This document shows, in pieces, positions 1-7,891 of a DNA stretch of 11,013 bases (its first letter is position 1; every line of letters starts with the position of its first letter). The stretch comes from Gnomoniopsis sp. IMI 355080 (lineage: Eukaryota > Ascomycota > Sordariomycetes > Diaporthales > Gnomoniaceae), in NCBI GenBank assembly GCA_027946555.1, contig JAPEVC010000454.1, forward strand, positions 1 through 11,013, given 5' to 3'. The notes beneath the pieces were generated by a model. That model saw only the letters and a list, made by a program, of their open reading frames with translations. It was not told the DNA's origin and made no database searches. The translations under genes and the position numbers were made by a program.

Positions 1-51
1 TCCCTACTCGCCCCCGCCGCCGCCCGTGAGTCAGGCGGGAGCGAGTAGGGA
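1..51. repeat. GC-rich inverted repeat (hairpin) at window edge
   Basis: Positions 1-11 (TCCCTACTCGC) and 41-51 (GCGAGTAGGGA) are perfect reverse complements. After one mismatch the pairing continues, 13-18 with 34-39, giving about 17 pairs out of 18 around a loop of roughly 15 bases. No second copy was seen in the window. It could be a terminal inverted repeat of a small DNA element, a terminator-like hairpin, or an isolated palindrome. The window starts exactly at its left arm, so its outer context is hidden. Confidence 0.7.
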
Positions 52-1227
52 AGCGGGCGGGAGCGATGGAAACAGTCCCACAGGGACGGGCAAGACAAAG
101 AACCAGGAACGCATTAGCATTGCCAACATTATCTGAGGCACTGGGGGCGGCAAGGGGTCACTATCCCGAACGATGTCATCTCATACAATTACGGACGAGC
201 CACGTATATCACGTGGCAACGAAGAGGAGGGACGCAGAGTTGCATAGCACGACTTGTACGACCAAGATATCAATATTTGGCATTGTTTTAATGGAACAAG
301 ATACCACATCACACGGAAACCCAACGTCTACCTTAATTTTGCGTATGGTGGTGGAAGATAAGTGAATTACTTACTTGGACACACGCAAGCTGGACTCCGT
401 GAGTTGGTTCAAGGTGCTTTGCAGCAATGTGAGAGCGGCTGGGACGGGGGAGACGGTCGTGCCTCGTGGGCAGTGGTGCAAAGCCGTTGGAGCTTCCCGA
501 TATCTGCTCGTGGAAGGTGGGATCTCGCGGGCCCTGGCATGCCTCGGAAGCTGTGTGCCTATACACATGCGCCCTCGCCTCTGCCTTGTGCGACTCTCCA
601 ACTGCCGCGTTCCTCAGGTCGAGAACAAGACAACAAGGCCAGCCCCTATCCCGTCTACCCACGCAGCGAAGCGAAACACAGCATAGGATTATCGAAATCG
701 GACCCATGGAGCCCCGAAGTGGTCTTGCAGATGTTGTCACATCATCTGCCGAGCTTTGAGCTGGCTGGGACAGTATATGGTTTACACCAATTACTGCACA
801 ACGCGCATCCTGCATAACATGTAGGAGACCCGGAGAATGAACAGATAGTTAATCACCTAAAGATTTCGAACCAAAGTATCTGCCGAATGCTCGTGATGTG
901 CTCGTGCACGGCCAATCTCGCTTAGAACTGAATACAGCGTTCCCCGTTAGGGATCAGATGAAGGGCTAAGACGTTCCGTCCAGGATCATGGAAAGTACCA
1001 GCCTTGCTCCGGCGCGCGCCCGTTGATTCCGAAGCCCGTATGATCGCCCACACGCAGCTGGGATCAATCCGTTGTACTGAACGTATGTATCAAAGACTTC
1101 CCGTGACTTGTACCTGGGCCGTCGCTTAGGATCGCCGTGCCGAAGAAAGTGACCCGGTCGATGAAATGCGCACAGACTTGCTTACCTGTCGACCGGGGCC
1201 CGGGGGTATAAGGAAAGAGTCCAAACA
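52..1227. other. unassigned intergenic DNA
   Basis: No gene is recognised here. Several overlapping frames are open on both strands between about 330 and 820. None resembles a known family, and opposing open frames are expected by chance in GC-rich DNA. Visible structure: an inverted repeat GCCACGT (199-205) / ACGTGGC (211-217) that includes an E-box-like CACGTG at 210-215, and a TATA-like GTATAAGG just after a G/C run at about 1195-1212. No downstream plus-strand coding region supports that TATA-like site as a promoter. Confidence 0.5.
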
Positions 1228-1592
1228 TTATTTAGGCCTTGGGCATACCCAAATTGAGTTTGAGATCGCTTTGTCCTGCGCAGCACCTGCAACGGCTGCT
1301 TGCTTGAGCCTCCCAATTCGAGCAGCATGACTTGGGTCTTGAACTCTCAGCTGCTTTGGCGGCAATGCTCCGGTGACACACCACCAAAGCTGTTACACTA
1401 TTGTGTAATAGAAGGCCCTTGGATACGAAGCCCAGGGTGCCCAAAGCAACCAGAGTCATTTTGAGGTAGGCAGCCGTTTGGTCGCGACGGCGATGGGTGG
1501 AAGGAAAGACCAAATGACGGAATGCGAGTATTCGTCGGAAGATTGCGTTAGTGTGAAAGACTTACCTTCTCGAAGGGATCGAACACGTCCAT
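1228..1592 (-). CDS. tentative small spliced gene or gene relic
   Basis: On the minus strand an ATG at 1592 sits in a good fungal start context (ACAACATGG). It opens the nine-residue exon MDVFDPFEK, which ends exactly at a consensus donor GTAAGT beginning at 1565. No AG occurs for about 145 bases after the donor. The first in-phase options come later: AG at 1419-1418 leads into a Cys-rich frame ending at 1232, while later AGs (for example after GTGTAACAG) lead into a frame ending at 1228. The latter is basic and Ala/Gln-rich and includes RIGRLKQAAVAGAAQD. A segment before the first AG (TAAYLKMTLVALGTLGF) also looks protein-like and lies in phase with exon 1, which would fit a gene whose acceptor was lost. 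I do not recognise the product. It may be chance, a small gene or a decayed one. Confidence 0.22.
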
Positions 1593-2135
1593 GTTGTCTC
1601 CGAGCTAGAGCCTTATTACCATCGTAGCAGTATATAGAAGATGAAAGGGGCTGAGTTGAGGGCATGAACAGTCACCACCACCTGTCGGATTCTCATGACT
1701 CAGGGGGGACGTTGTACTTGGCATTTGTGTGACTACTGCGATAAGACAGAGTACCGATGTGTGTTCAAATCTTCCGAAGGAGACGCCCTCTTGCATTTTC
1801 GGGTTGTTTGTCTGTTAAGGTCCACCATCCTCGCCTCAACTAGAAATATTGACTAAAGACGACGCTCGGTACTATCGCTGAAGGTGAAAAAAAGAAGAAG
1901 GGATACGTAACAGTGTCTTGTCCCCGATCTATACGAAGCGTCTATCATATAGCCCGATTCTGAACAGCCTGTTCGCTTCCAAGCGCAATTTACCCCAGTG
2001 TCCATCTGCCCGATAAGACAGCGCTTTTATCAGGCTAGGACTGCAGACCAACACGAGCGGCATTGGAAGGCAAGACGCCCACGAAACCAGCAGCAAAGAG
2101 GTTATGCCGCAGGGACTCGCATCTTGATCAGGCAT
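1593..2135. other. spacer including the 3' flank of the glutamate decarboxylase gene
   Basis: This stretch lies downstream of the GAD stop codon on the minus strand. The minus strand reads ATAAAA at 2031-2026, about 105 bases past the stop, a weak candidate poly(A) signal; fungal signals are degenerate. A purine run, GGTGAAAAAAAGAAGAAGGG, lies near 1882-1901. No further gene is seen. The open plus-strand frame 1998-2504 is antisense to the end of GAD and is treated as a shadow. Confidence 0.45.
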
Positions 2136-3683
2136 CTAGCAAATCGCATGGGTCTTTCCAGTCTTGCCCTGGAGAGAGTGCTTCTCGTTCTTATAGCCAG
2201 GGTGGTTATGTGTCGACTTGCTGCTGTGGACGTTGTGCTTCTGAATGAAGGCCTGTTGGCGTTTAATGGACTCAGCGTCCATCTGCTCAAGTACTTGCAC
2301 GCACAGCTTAATATCAGTAATGAGGGCGTCGCATCGGTTGCGGGTGAAGTCCTCGCGGACGACGACACGCAGCATCTTCAAACCGTTGGTGTTTGGTGCC
2401 ATGGTGTAGGCTGGGACCACCCAGCCTCGTACGCGCAACTGGTGTGCAAGGGCGAACTCGTCGAACTCGCGGCCCTCGATGGGCTTCAGACGGAAAGCAA
2501 CTAGGGGCAGGCCCTCGCCGGACTTTTTGGACATGATTATAAAGTCCATGGCTTCCAGCGAGTCGGAAAGGTAGTCGGCGGTTCGGGTCAAATTAGACAT
2601 GATGGCTTTGTAGCCCTGCTTTCCCAGCCTAATGAGCTGGTAGTACTGACCGATGACCTGAGAAGCACCCTTGGAGAAGTTCAAGGTGAAGGAGGACTGA
2701 TCCGCACCAAGGTAGTTGATGTTGAAGACAAGCTCCTTAGGGAGGAACTCGGCTCCACGCCAGACAACCCAGCCAACTCCAGGGTAGACCAAACCATACT
2801 TGTGTCCAGAAACATTGATGGACACGACTCTGGGCAGGCGGAAATCCCAGACCAGATCGGGGACGGTGAAGGGAGCAACGAAGCCACCGCTTGCAGCATC
2901 GACGTGGATGGGGGTGTCTAAGCCACGCTCTTCGAGCAGGTCGTTGACCGCCTTGACGTCCTCGTACTCGCCGGTATAGGTAGTGCCGAGGATGGCGCAA
3001 ATACCGATGGTGTTTTCGTCGACTAGATCAACAACCTGCTTTGGATCGATGACATAGCGGTCTTCGGAGCAGTATACCAGCTTCTCTTCAATCTCAAAGT
3101 AGCGAGTGGCCTTTTCCCAGCAAACCTGAACGGCCGAAGACATGATGATGTTGGGGTTCTCTGTGGACTTGCCCTCGGCCTTTCTCTTATTCTTCCAGCG
3201 GCGCTTCATGGCGAGCACACCGAGCATGATGGCCTCGGAAGAGCCAATGCAGCTGGTGCCGACAGCACCGGCCTCCTGGCCAGTGGGGGCGTTGAAAAGG
3301 CCGCCAATCATGTTGACACAGCGGTTCTGGATGTCGGCGGTCTGGGGGTACTCCTCGTAGTCAATGAAGTTCTTTGAGAAGGACTCGCTCATGAGCTTCT
3401 CGGCCTCGTCCTCCATGTAGGTGGTGACGAAGGAGGCTAGGTTCAGCATGGGGTTGCCGTCGAGGGAGAGCTCGTCCTTAATCATGCGATATGCCACCTC
3501 CTTGGGCATCTCGCCGTCTGGCATCTCGTGGCGAGGGAGATCTGCCACGGCGAACTTGGAGCCGTAGACCGAGGTGGTGAAGCAGTCGTTGTGCTCGGCA
3601 AGTTCCAGATGGAACTTCTTGATGTCGGCCATGACGCCCTGGGCCTCCTCCTTGGGGTCGGGAATGTGGTTGAGGTGAACCAT
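2136..3683 (-). CDS. GAD1: glutamate decarboxylase (PLP-dependent), intronless
   Basis: This enzyme converts L-glutamate to GABA and CO2, the first step of the cytosolic GABA shunt; in fungi it is linked to nitrogen use, stress tolerance and development. The reading frame gives 515 aa in one exon, a normal length for fungal GAD. Group II PLP-decarboxylase hallmarks are in order: NFIDYEEYP (about 105-113), the phosphate-binding region with GSSEA (147-151), HVDAASGGF (260-268) with D262 contacting the PLP nitrogen, and SINVSGHKYGLVYPGVGW (288-305) with K295 as the Schiff-base lysine. SFTLNFSKGASQVIGQYY (331-348) and VVREDFTR (441-448) are also family-typical, and the C-terminus reads KTHAIC. 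The start at 3683 is the first in-frame ATG: upstream in-frame codons back to 3809 contain no ATG, and the context GCCAACATGG is strong. Position 145 is Cys in GTSCIGSSE, where GTSTIGSSE is the form I expect. No calmodulin-binding tail is obvious. Confidence 0.97.
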   Translation of the reverse strand: MVHLNHIPDPKEEAQGVMADIKKFHLELAEHNDCFTTSVYGSKFAVADLPRHEMPDGEMPKEVAYRMIKDELSLDGNPMLNLASFVTTYMEDEAEKLMSESFSKNFIDYEEYPQTADIQNRCVNMIGGLFNAPTGQEAGAVGTSCIGSSEAIMLGVLAMKRRWKNKRKAEGKSTENPNIIMSSAVQVCWEKATRYFEIEEKLVYCSEDRYVIDPKQVVDLVDENTIGICAILGTTYTGEYEDVKAVNDLLEERGLDTPIHVDAASGGFVAPFTVPDLVWDFRLPRVVSINVSGHKYGLVYPGVGWVVWRGAEFLPKELVFNINYLGADQSSFTLNFSKGASQVIGQYYQLIRLGKQGYKAIMSNLTRTADYLSDSLEAMDFIIMSKKSGEGLPLVAFRLKPIEGREFDEFALAHQLRVRGWVVPAYTMAPNTNGLKMLRVVVREDFTRNRCDALITDIKLCVQVLEQMDAESIKRQQAFIQKHNVHSSKSTHNHPGYKNEKHSLQGKTGKTHAIC

Positions 3684-3820
3684 GTTGGCGAATTTGAGTG
3701 AGAAGGTTTGAAAGGGAAGAAGAGGTGGGCCAGCGGTGTGGATGTGTCTTGTGGAGAGGAAGAATGAGAAGGGAAGGGAACAAGATGGGCGAGACCAGCG
3801 GCCAGGCACGGCGAATTATA
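3684..3820 (-). promoter_or_regulatory. GAD core promoter and pyrimidine-rich 5' leader
   Basis: On the minus strand a TATA-like TATAAT lies at 3820-3815, about 130 bases before the ATG. It is followed by a long CT-rich stretch (about 3785-3690) with CCCTTCCCTTCTC and CCTCTTCTTCCCTTTC. Such CT-rich leaders between the TATA region and the start codon are characteristic of well-expressed filamentous-fungal genes. No upstream ATG in the GAD frame is present. The exact transcription start is not determinable by eye. Confidence 0.5.
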
Positions 3821-5192
3821 CAAACAACTGTGGTTGGACTGTAGTTGGGTACCTGGGTGGCTAGCTATCTATGCGCAACGTGGCCGTGGAGGGGTTGTGC
3901 AACAGTGCATGCTGGCTACCTAGCAGCCCTAGGTAGGTAGTCCTACAAGCTCCAACGCAGGCTCTTATTGTGGACGTCCAGCCCGCCAGTCTGGCCTGAC
4001 ATGCCTGAGGTGACGTTATCTCGTGCCTGAGCTCCAGGGGCCTGGGGGGGCCAGCAGGGGTATAGCTCCCCGCTTTTTGCATGACATATACCTTGCATCC
4101 TTGCCCCGGTCGCAGGCCTCCCCAAAGACTTAACAAAATAAAAACGCTCCCAGTCACCTATCAACCGCTCGCTGCCTACATCTTCATCGGCATCTTTGCC
4201 GCGCTCCCCTCTTTTCTTGAGGCCTAGCTCGTGTTTCGACAACCAGCGCCACGTTGGTTGTGGCAAACGCTGTACGACCTCAAGTGCGACGCCCGATTGA
4301 GTGGACCAGAGCAAAAGCAGCCAGCATCTATGCCGTGTATAATACAAGTAGGTAATACTGCTACTGCGATACAGCGGCCCCACCTGCACCGCTGCATCAA
4401 GCCTTCTAGACCCTTTCTGTCATGGCTGGGCAAAAGCTTGGCCTGGACGATCTCAGGGGTCTCTTACTCCGATTGTACAACCAGCGCCAATCCAAGAAAC
4501 AGGCCTGGACCACCCATTGTACGTACCTGTATGTAACGCATGCGCTACCTTCGAATAGGTACTAGTATGTAAGTAGGCAGGTAGTTGGTACGCTCGGTAT
4601 CAAATTCAAAAGCGTCTCCCGGGTTCCCGGCACTGGTCCTCACCAATAAATTGATTCCAGCCCGAGATCATGAAACGGCCTGACAAGTGTCCTCATTCCC
4701 TCAACGCTGTGGCTTTGCCTCTCGGCCATGGGGAGCTGTGCCTTGGAACTGGCATACCAATCTTTGAAGCGAAATCGATACACAAACACGACAAAGTGCT
4801 GACTTATCGTGGTGGAAGGGTTTGGTTGTGGAGGGTTAAATTGAGATGCCTTTCCAAGCCATTTTGGTGGTATATACGTATTGTTTCTTAATAGTCCCTC
4901 TTGCTTGAGAAGAATAGGGCTCCTGAACAACCTGAACGCCATGCAATGCCCATACCATTTTCGTGACCTCAACCTGTAGTGGTCTCCGCGTGATTAAAGC
5001 CAGCCACGCCAGCATCGACGCACGGGGGTATACTCAGCCATCATAATTACATATCCGTTCGGCACATCAGCAGAAGGAATGATTAACACGCTCCCTCATC
5101 AAGACTCCACTGTCACCAACATTGCCAATTGCCATCGTCGCTCATGGTCGGTCATGTCAATAAAGGAACAGGCCCCTCGAGGGTGTGCCACG
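3821..5192. other. long intergenic region between the RING gene and GAD
   Basis: It holds the distal GAD promoter and the 3' flank of the RING gene. Repeated short motifs are visible: TAGGTAGGTAG at 3930-3940, AAGTAGGTAATA at about 4347-4358, and a dense patch at 4520-4595 with GTACCTGTATG, ATAGGTAC and GTAAGTAGGCAGGTAG. A G/C run (GGGGCCTGGGGGGGCC) occurs near 4036-4051. A plus-strand AATAAA lies at about 5159-5164 but no plus-strand gene precedes it. Short open frames at 3861-4389 and 4640-4972 on the minus strand show no recognisable protein. I see no RNA gene. Confidence 0.5.
3916..3936. repeat. short inverted repeat CTACCTAG / CTAGGTAG
   Basis: CTACCTAG at 3916-3923 and CTAGGTAG at 3929-3936 are perfect 8-base reverse complements around a 5-base loop, with a further AGGTAG unit adjoining. 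It is one member of the dispersed TACCTA/TAGGTA motif set in this window's intergenic DNA. Confidence 0.7.
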
Positions 5193-6930
5193 CTAGTTGG
5201 TGCCAGACGCGGCCGCCGTCGTGCTCCTTGACTGCTCGGAAGACCCCTCGGAAAACCGCTGTGCAGCCCGTGTCCTGATACGAAATCTGTCCCTTAACTT
5301 GTCCGATAATCTCGCTCGGCCTTGTCTGTCCTCCTCATTGCTTGCGGCGGACCCTGACCGCTGTTCACTCCTAATTCTTCGGAGGGCTTCGATCCGCTCT
5401 TCAACCGTAGCATGTCGAAGTCTGGCTAGATCGAAGAACCGCGAACGTCTCCGTGACGGGTTCGAAGTCGATGTGTCACCTGGTTCATTGGCGTCCGCAC
5501 CTAAGGGCGGGGCATCCGAAACCTCGTCGCCTATTTGTTCACCATCCTCGTGTTCTGGCCGAAGGTCGAGACGGCTAGGGAGTCCGGTCAGCTGTGTCCC
5601 CTACGGAATTTGGCCAACGCATGGCATGGGCAGCTTACCAGAGTGGGCAGGTACCAGACACATTTACCAGCCAAGGGTCGACACAGGGCGGATGGAATTT
5701 ATGATTGCATGGCAAGACACGGACGTCCTCTCCGACAGTGAAATCTTCAGTGCAAATGGAGCAGCCCAAACCCTCGTCGTTTCCTGTGCTCGTAGTATTC
5801 GCGGCGCTATTGCCTTCCCCGGCAGAGTCTCCCGCAGAGTGACTTGATGCATCATTGCTTGTTCTCAACGCACCTCTGGCTTCGAAATTACTGACCGGCT
5901 CCACAGGACTTTCGGGAATTGTCGACAAATGACGTTGGGAACCATTGTGGGGTGGTTCGCAGTTGGGGTCCGTCGTCCTCGTTGGCTCATGAGAAACATT
6001 TTCAAGCTCGGCGTTCGGGTCGGGTTTGGTAGTTTGTGTGTCACCGAATTTGACGATGGGGAGAGTTTCGAGGACGGCACGGGCGAGTCCCTTTGCCCGA
6101 CTTTGCCTTGACCTCCCACCAAAGCCACTACGCGGGCCGTATCTCTCTGGATACCTATGGGCGCGAATGGCGCCCGTGGCAATGATGACCAAGAAAAGGA
6201 GAGTGATGAGGCCGGTGATACTGTACAATATGCTCATGGCCACTGCGGAATTGTTGCCAGTCTGCTGGCCGTCCTGATCCTGCTGCGTGTCGGTGAAATT
6301 CCCAGTAATAGTGGCTCGGGCAGTGCCTGCGGCGCTCGTGAAATTCCCCAGCTGGGATGCTGCGCTGTTGTCGGGCATGGTCAAAAGCTTGTGGAAGTTG
6401 AGGTTCTGTCCGGCGAGACCACAGCATTGGTCCATCTGACTGTAGAGGAGGATGGCCTGTGGTTGCGGGTTGTTGCTCATGAGCTGGTTCAGAATCTCGT
6501 TGGGGTCTATGAATGAGTTGTTCATCGGATCGCAGCACATGTAGGGGATAACATCGTCTCCGCTGATACCGGCGTAAGTAGACGCATCGGCCAAGACGAG
6601 TTTCCCTTGGATATTTATCTTCTATTGAGACGCAGGTCAGCCGCGAGGGTTCTACAGGGCAAGTACGATAGGCTGGGGATGAAGAATCAAGGAGTCACAA
6701 ATTACCCCTCGGTCGGTTTGGGTCTCGTTCAAACCCAAGTCGGCAGTCAAAGGGATTACGGCGTAGAGGATGGGAAGGAGGTCGCCGTCACTCGTCACGG
6801 ACAGCTGCATTTGCGAATCGACCTGCCAGTCGAGGACCTCTGACATTGGATATGTCTCCGCCAAATCCGCGCAGACCATGGACGCCAATGCTGCCACCGT
6901 CAAGACTTGAAGCCAAGCCGTTCGCGCCAT
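5193..6930 (-). CDS. PA-TM-RING type E3 ubiquitin ligase-like membrane protein (3 exons)
   Basis: Proposed exons are 6930-6706, 6621-5639 and 5574-5193 (1590 nt, 529 aa). Residues 1-21 form a signal peptide, probably cleaved after VCA. Residues 22-200 are luminal and protease-associated-domain-like, with Cys pairs at 104-105 and 141-142 and N-glycosylation sequons (N68, N168, N183 and others). Residues about 201-227 are one membrane span, followed by a basic stop-transfer segment (RAHRYPERYGPR). A RING-H2 spans 362-403: CSIC, then CNHKFHPPC, then CPLC. The tail contains RLDLRP after the RING and an Arg-rich, possibly helical segment near 446-475. By family analogy (RNF13-like), it would ubiquitinate substrates at endosomal, Golgi or vacuolar membranes. 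The start at 6930 has A at -3 and G at +4. Exon 2/3 splicing is strongly supported because it restores the eighth zinc ligand; the intron 1 donor is uncertain. The luminal domain assignment rests on architecture rather than a clear motif. Confidence 0.9.
5575..5638 (-). other. intron 2 of the RING gene (64 nt)
   Basis: The donor is GTAAGC at 5638, the branch sequence is GCTGACC with the branch A at 5588, and the acceptor is CCCTAG ending at 5575. Splicing joins TG to C and creates the final RING cysteine of CPLC, followed by RLDLRP. An earlier AG (ACAG ending at 5592) would place TGA directly after CPLC, and the acceptor CGTAG ending at 5601 would lose the cysteine. Confidence 0.88.
6622..6705 (-). 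other. intron 1 of the RING gene (84 nt, or 45 nt with an alternative donor)
   Basis: The acceptor CAATAG ends at 6622, with the branch motif GCTGACC (A at 6637). Two donors are in phase 0. GTAATT at 6705 gives an 84-nt intron, and GTACTT at 6666 gives a 45-nt intron that adds 13 residues (VICDSLILHPQPI). The frame reaches TAG before the acceptor, so an intron is required. I prefer the longer intron because 45 nt is very short and the extra residues look intronic. Confidence 0.7.
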
Positions 6931-7295
6931 GATATATGATTAGTGAGGGCTACGTCAACGTAGCTCCCCGGGTATCGAGTTAATGTCTTCACACGCCCGC
7001 AGATGGACACGGTGATATTAGTAGAGAGGACTCGAGAGGATTCGGTACATGTCGATTCGAAAGTTGAAAAGGACGGTCGCCCCAGACGCACGCCCGTGTT
7101 GCCTTTGGCCAAAATCAAGGCCGTGAACCAGAACGGCAAGATGGGAACCGGCCCCCGATAACATAAAAGAGGGAATGGGAGTGGTGGGCAGTGTGGTGGC
7201 AGTTGCAATTGCAGTGGCAAAGACAAGGACAAGGACAAGACGATGGCTTAATCATAAAATCTCCAAGTTTTGGAGAGCGAGACTCGGCAGTCTAG
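6931..7295 (-). promoter_or_regulatory. upstream region of the RING gene
   Basis: This 365-base gap separates the RING start from the end of the next minus-strand candidate. The minus strand has a CT-containing stretch (CTTGTCCTTGTCCTTGTC) near 7239-7222, a TTTTATGTTATC element near 7168-7157 and an ATATATC just before the start. No gene is recognised; the open frame 6900-7238 is low-complexity (Leu/Ser/Pro) and starts in spacer. Confidence 0.35.
7222..7239 (+). repeat. hexamer tandem repeat GACAAG x3
   Basis: Three perfect copies of GACAAG lie at 7222-7227, 7228-7233 and 7234-7239, just after a palindromic TGCAATTGCA. The minus strand reads as a pyrimidine-rich CTTGTC repeat upstream of the RING gene. 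It is probably a simple-sequence promoter element. Confidence 0.8.
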
Positions 7296-7891
7296 CTAGT
7301 GCCAGGCCGCAAGGCGCAGGAGGCCTGAGGTAGTAGTGTTGGTGTAGCCAACGGCCGGTGCGGAGCTGATGGAGGTAGACCACCGGAGATAGCTAATAGC
7401 TGTGTGCGCCAAGCAGCCAAGGTTGAGGCCAGCCAAGAGCAGCTGGAAGTAGAGTGCTGTTTTCTCGAACTCTGTCTTGACGATGATGACCTTGGCTTTG
7501 CTACGCGTGACTTGACGCCAAGTTGGATGTCCTGATGCTGTCCTGATGCTGTCCCGATGCCTTGTCCTCCAATCTGCACAAGTGCAAAGGCATGGATAAG
7601 GCATAGACATTGTGCCGTACGTGTCTGCGCCCGGGCTGAGGATGAGCGGCTAGGTAGTCCGGTAGTCTGCGTAGTGCATAAAAAAAGGTGGGTTGCGGCA
7701 CGTCTCAGACTGTCCTGTTGTTTTAGCGCGGCTGTTTCGTCAAAGCGACGAACCGCTTTCCCAGCCTCAACTGAAGGGAACTCTTGATCCGTGTGATCAG
7801 TGGGCCAACCCTTGGTAGAACACAAATACAGTACTTACCTTTGTAGTAAGCGCGCCCTCCAGTCCAACAAAGGCCTCTTGCTGATCTCCAT
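7296..7891 (-). CDS. tentative small membrane protein, spliced, unrecognised
   Basis: An ATG at 7891 (context CAAGAATGG) opens an exon encoding MEISKRPLLDWRARLLQ. It ends at 7839 at a consensus donor, AG|GTAAGT. Downstream, 7500-7296 encodes a convincing protein-like end: a charged segment (KAKVIIVKTEFEK), a roughly 21-residue hydrophobic stretch (about ALYFQLLLAGLNLGCLAHTA), then a Ser/Thr-rich tail ending AAWH. Joining 7839 to an acceptor CGTAG ending at 7501 gives an in-frame 85-residue protein across a 338-nt intron, but no clear branch site precedes that acceptor. A shorter first intron ending ATCAAG at 7783, with a CTGAT branch, leads quickly to a stop. The true structure may therefore contain additional exons. 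I do not recognise the family. It lies in line with the minus-strand genes on both sides. Confidence 0.35.
7528..7560 (+). repeat. 11-bp tandem repeat TGTCCTGATGC x3
   Basis: Copies lie at 7528-7538, 7539-7549 and 7550-7560, and the third has one T-to-C change. The array falls inside the proposed long intron of the small candidate gene at 7296-7891, which supports that stretch being non-coding. Confidence 0.85.

Noticed and set aside
333..817. Possible genes on either strand (151-160 codon frames)
   Set aside because: Several overlapping frames on both strands are open together, with no family resemblance, splice signals or promoter support; probably GC-driven chance.
1205..1212. TATA box (GTATAAGG) for a plus-strand gene
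   Set aside because: No plausible plus-strand coding region follows within several hundred bases.
1998..2504. 168-codon plus-strand frame
   Set aside because: Mostly antisense to the GAD C-terminal coding region; no independent evidence.
3684..3809. Longer GAD with a 42-residue Arg/Ser-rich N-terminal extension resembling a mitochondrial presequence
   Set aside because: The upstream in-frame 'start' at 3809 is GTG, not ATG, and lies next to the probable TATA element. The stretch is a CT-rich leader. The ATG at 3683 has a strong context.
5197..5847. 216-codon plus-strand open frame
   Set aside because: It is antisense to the RING gene's exons and intron, where the minus-strand model is coherent. 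It has no recognisable motif.
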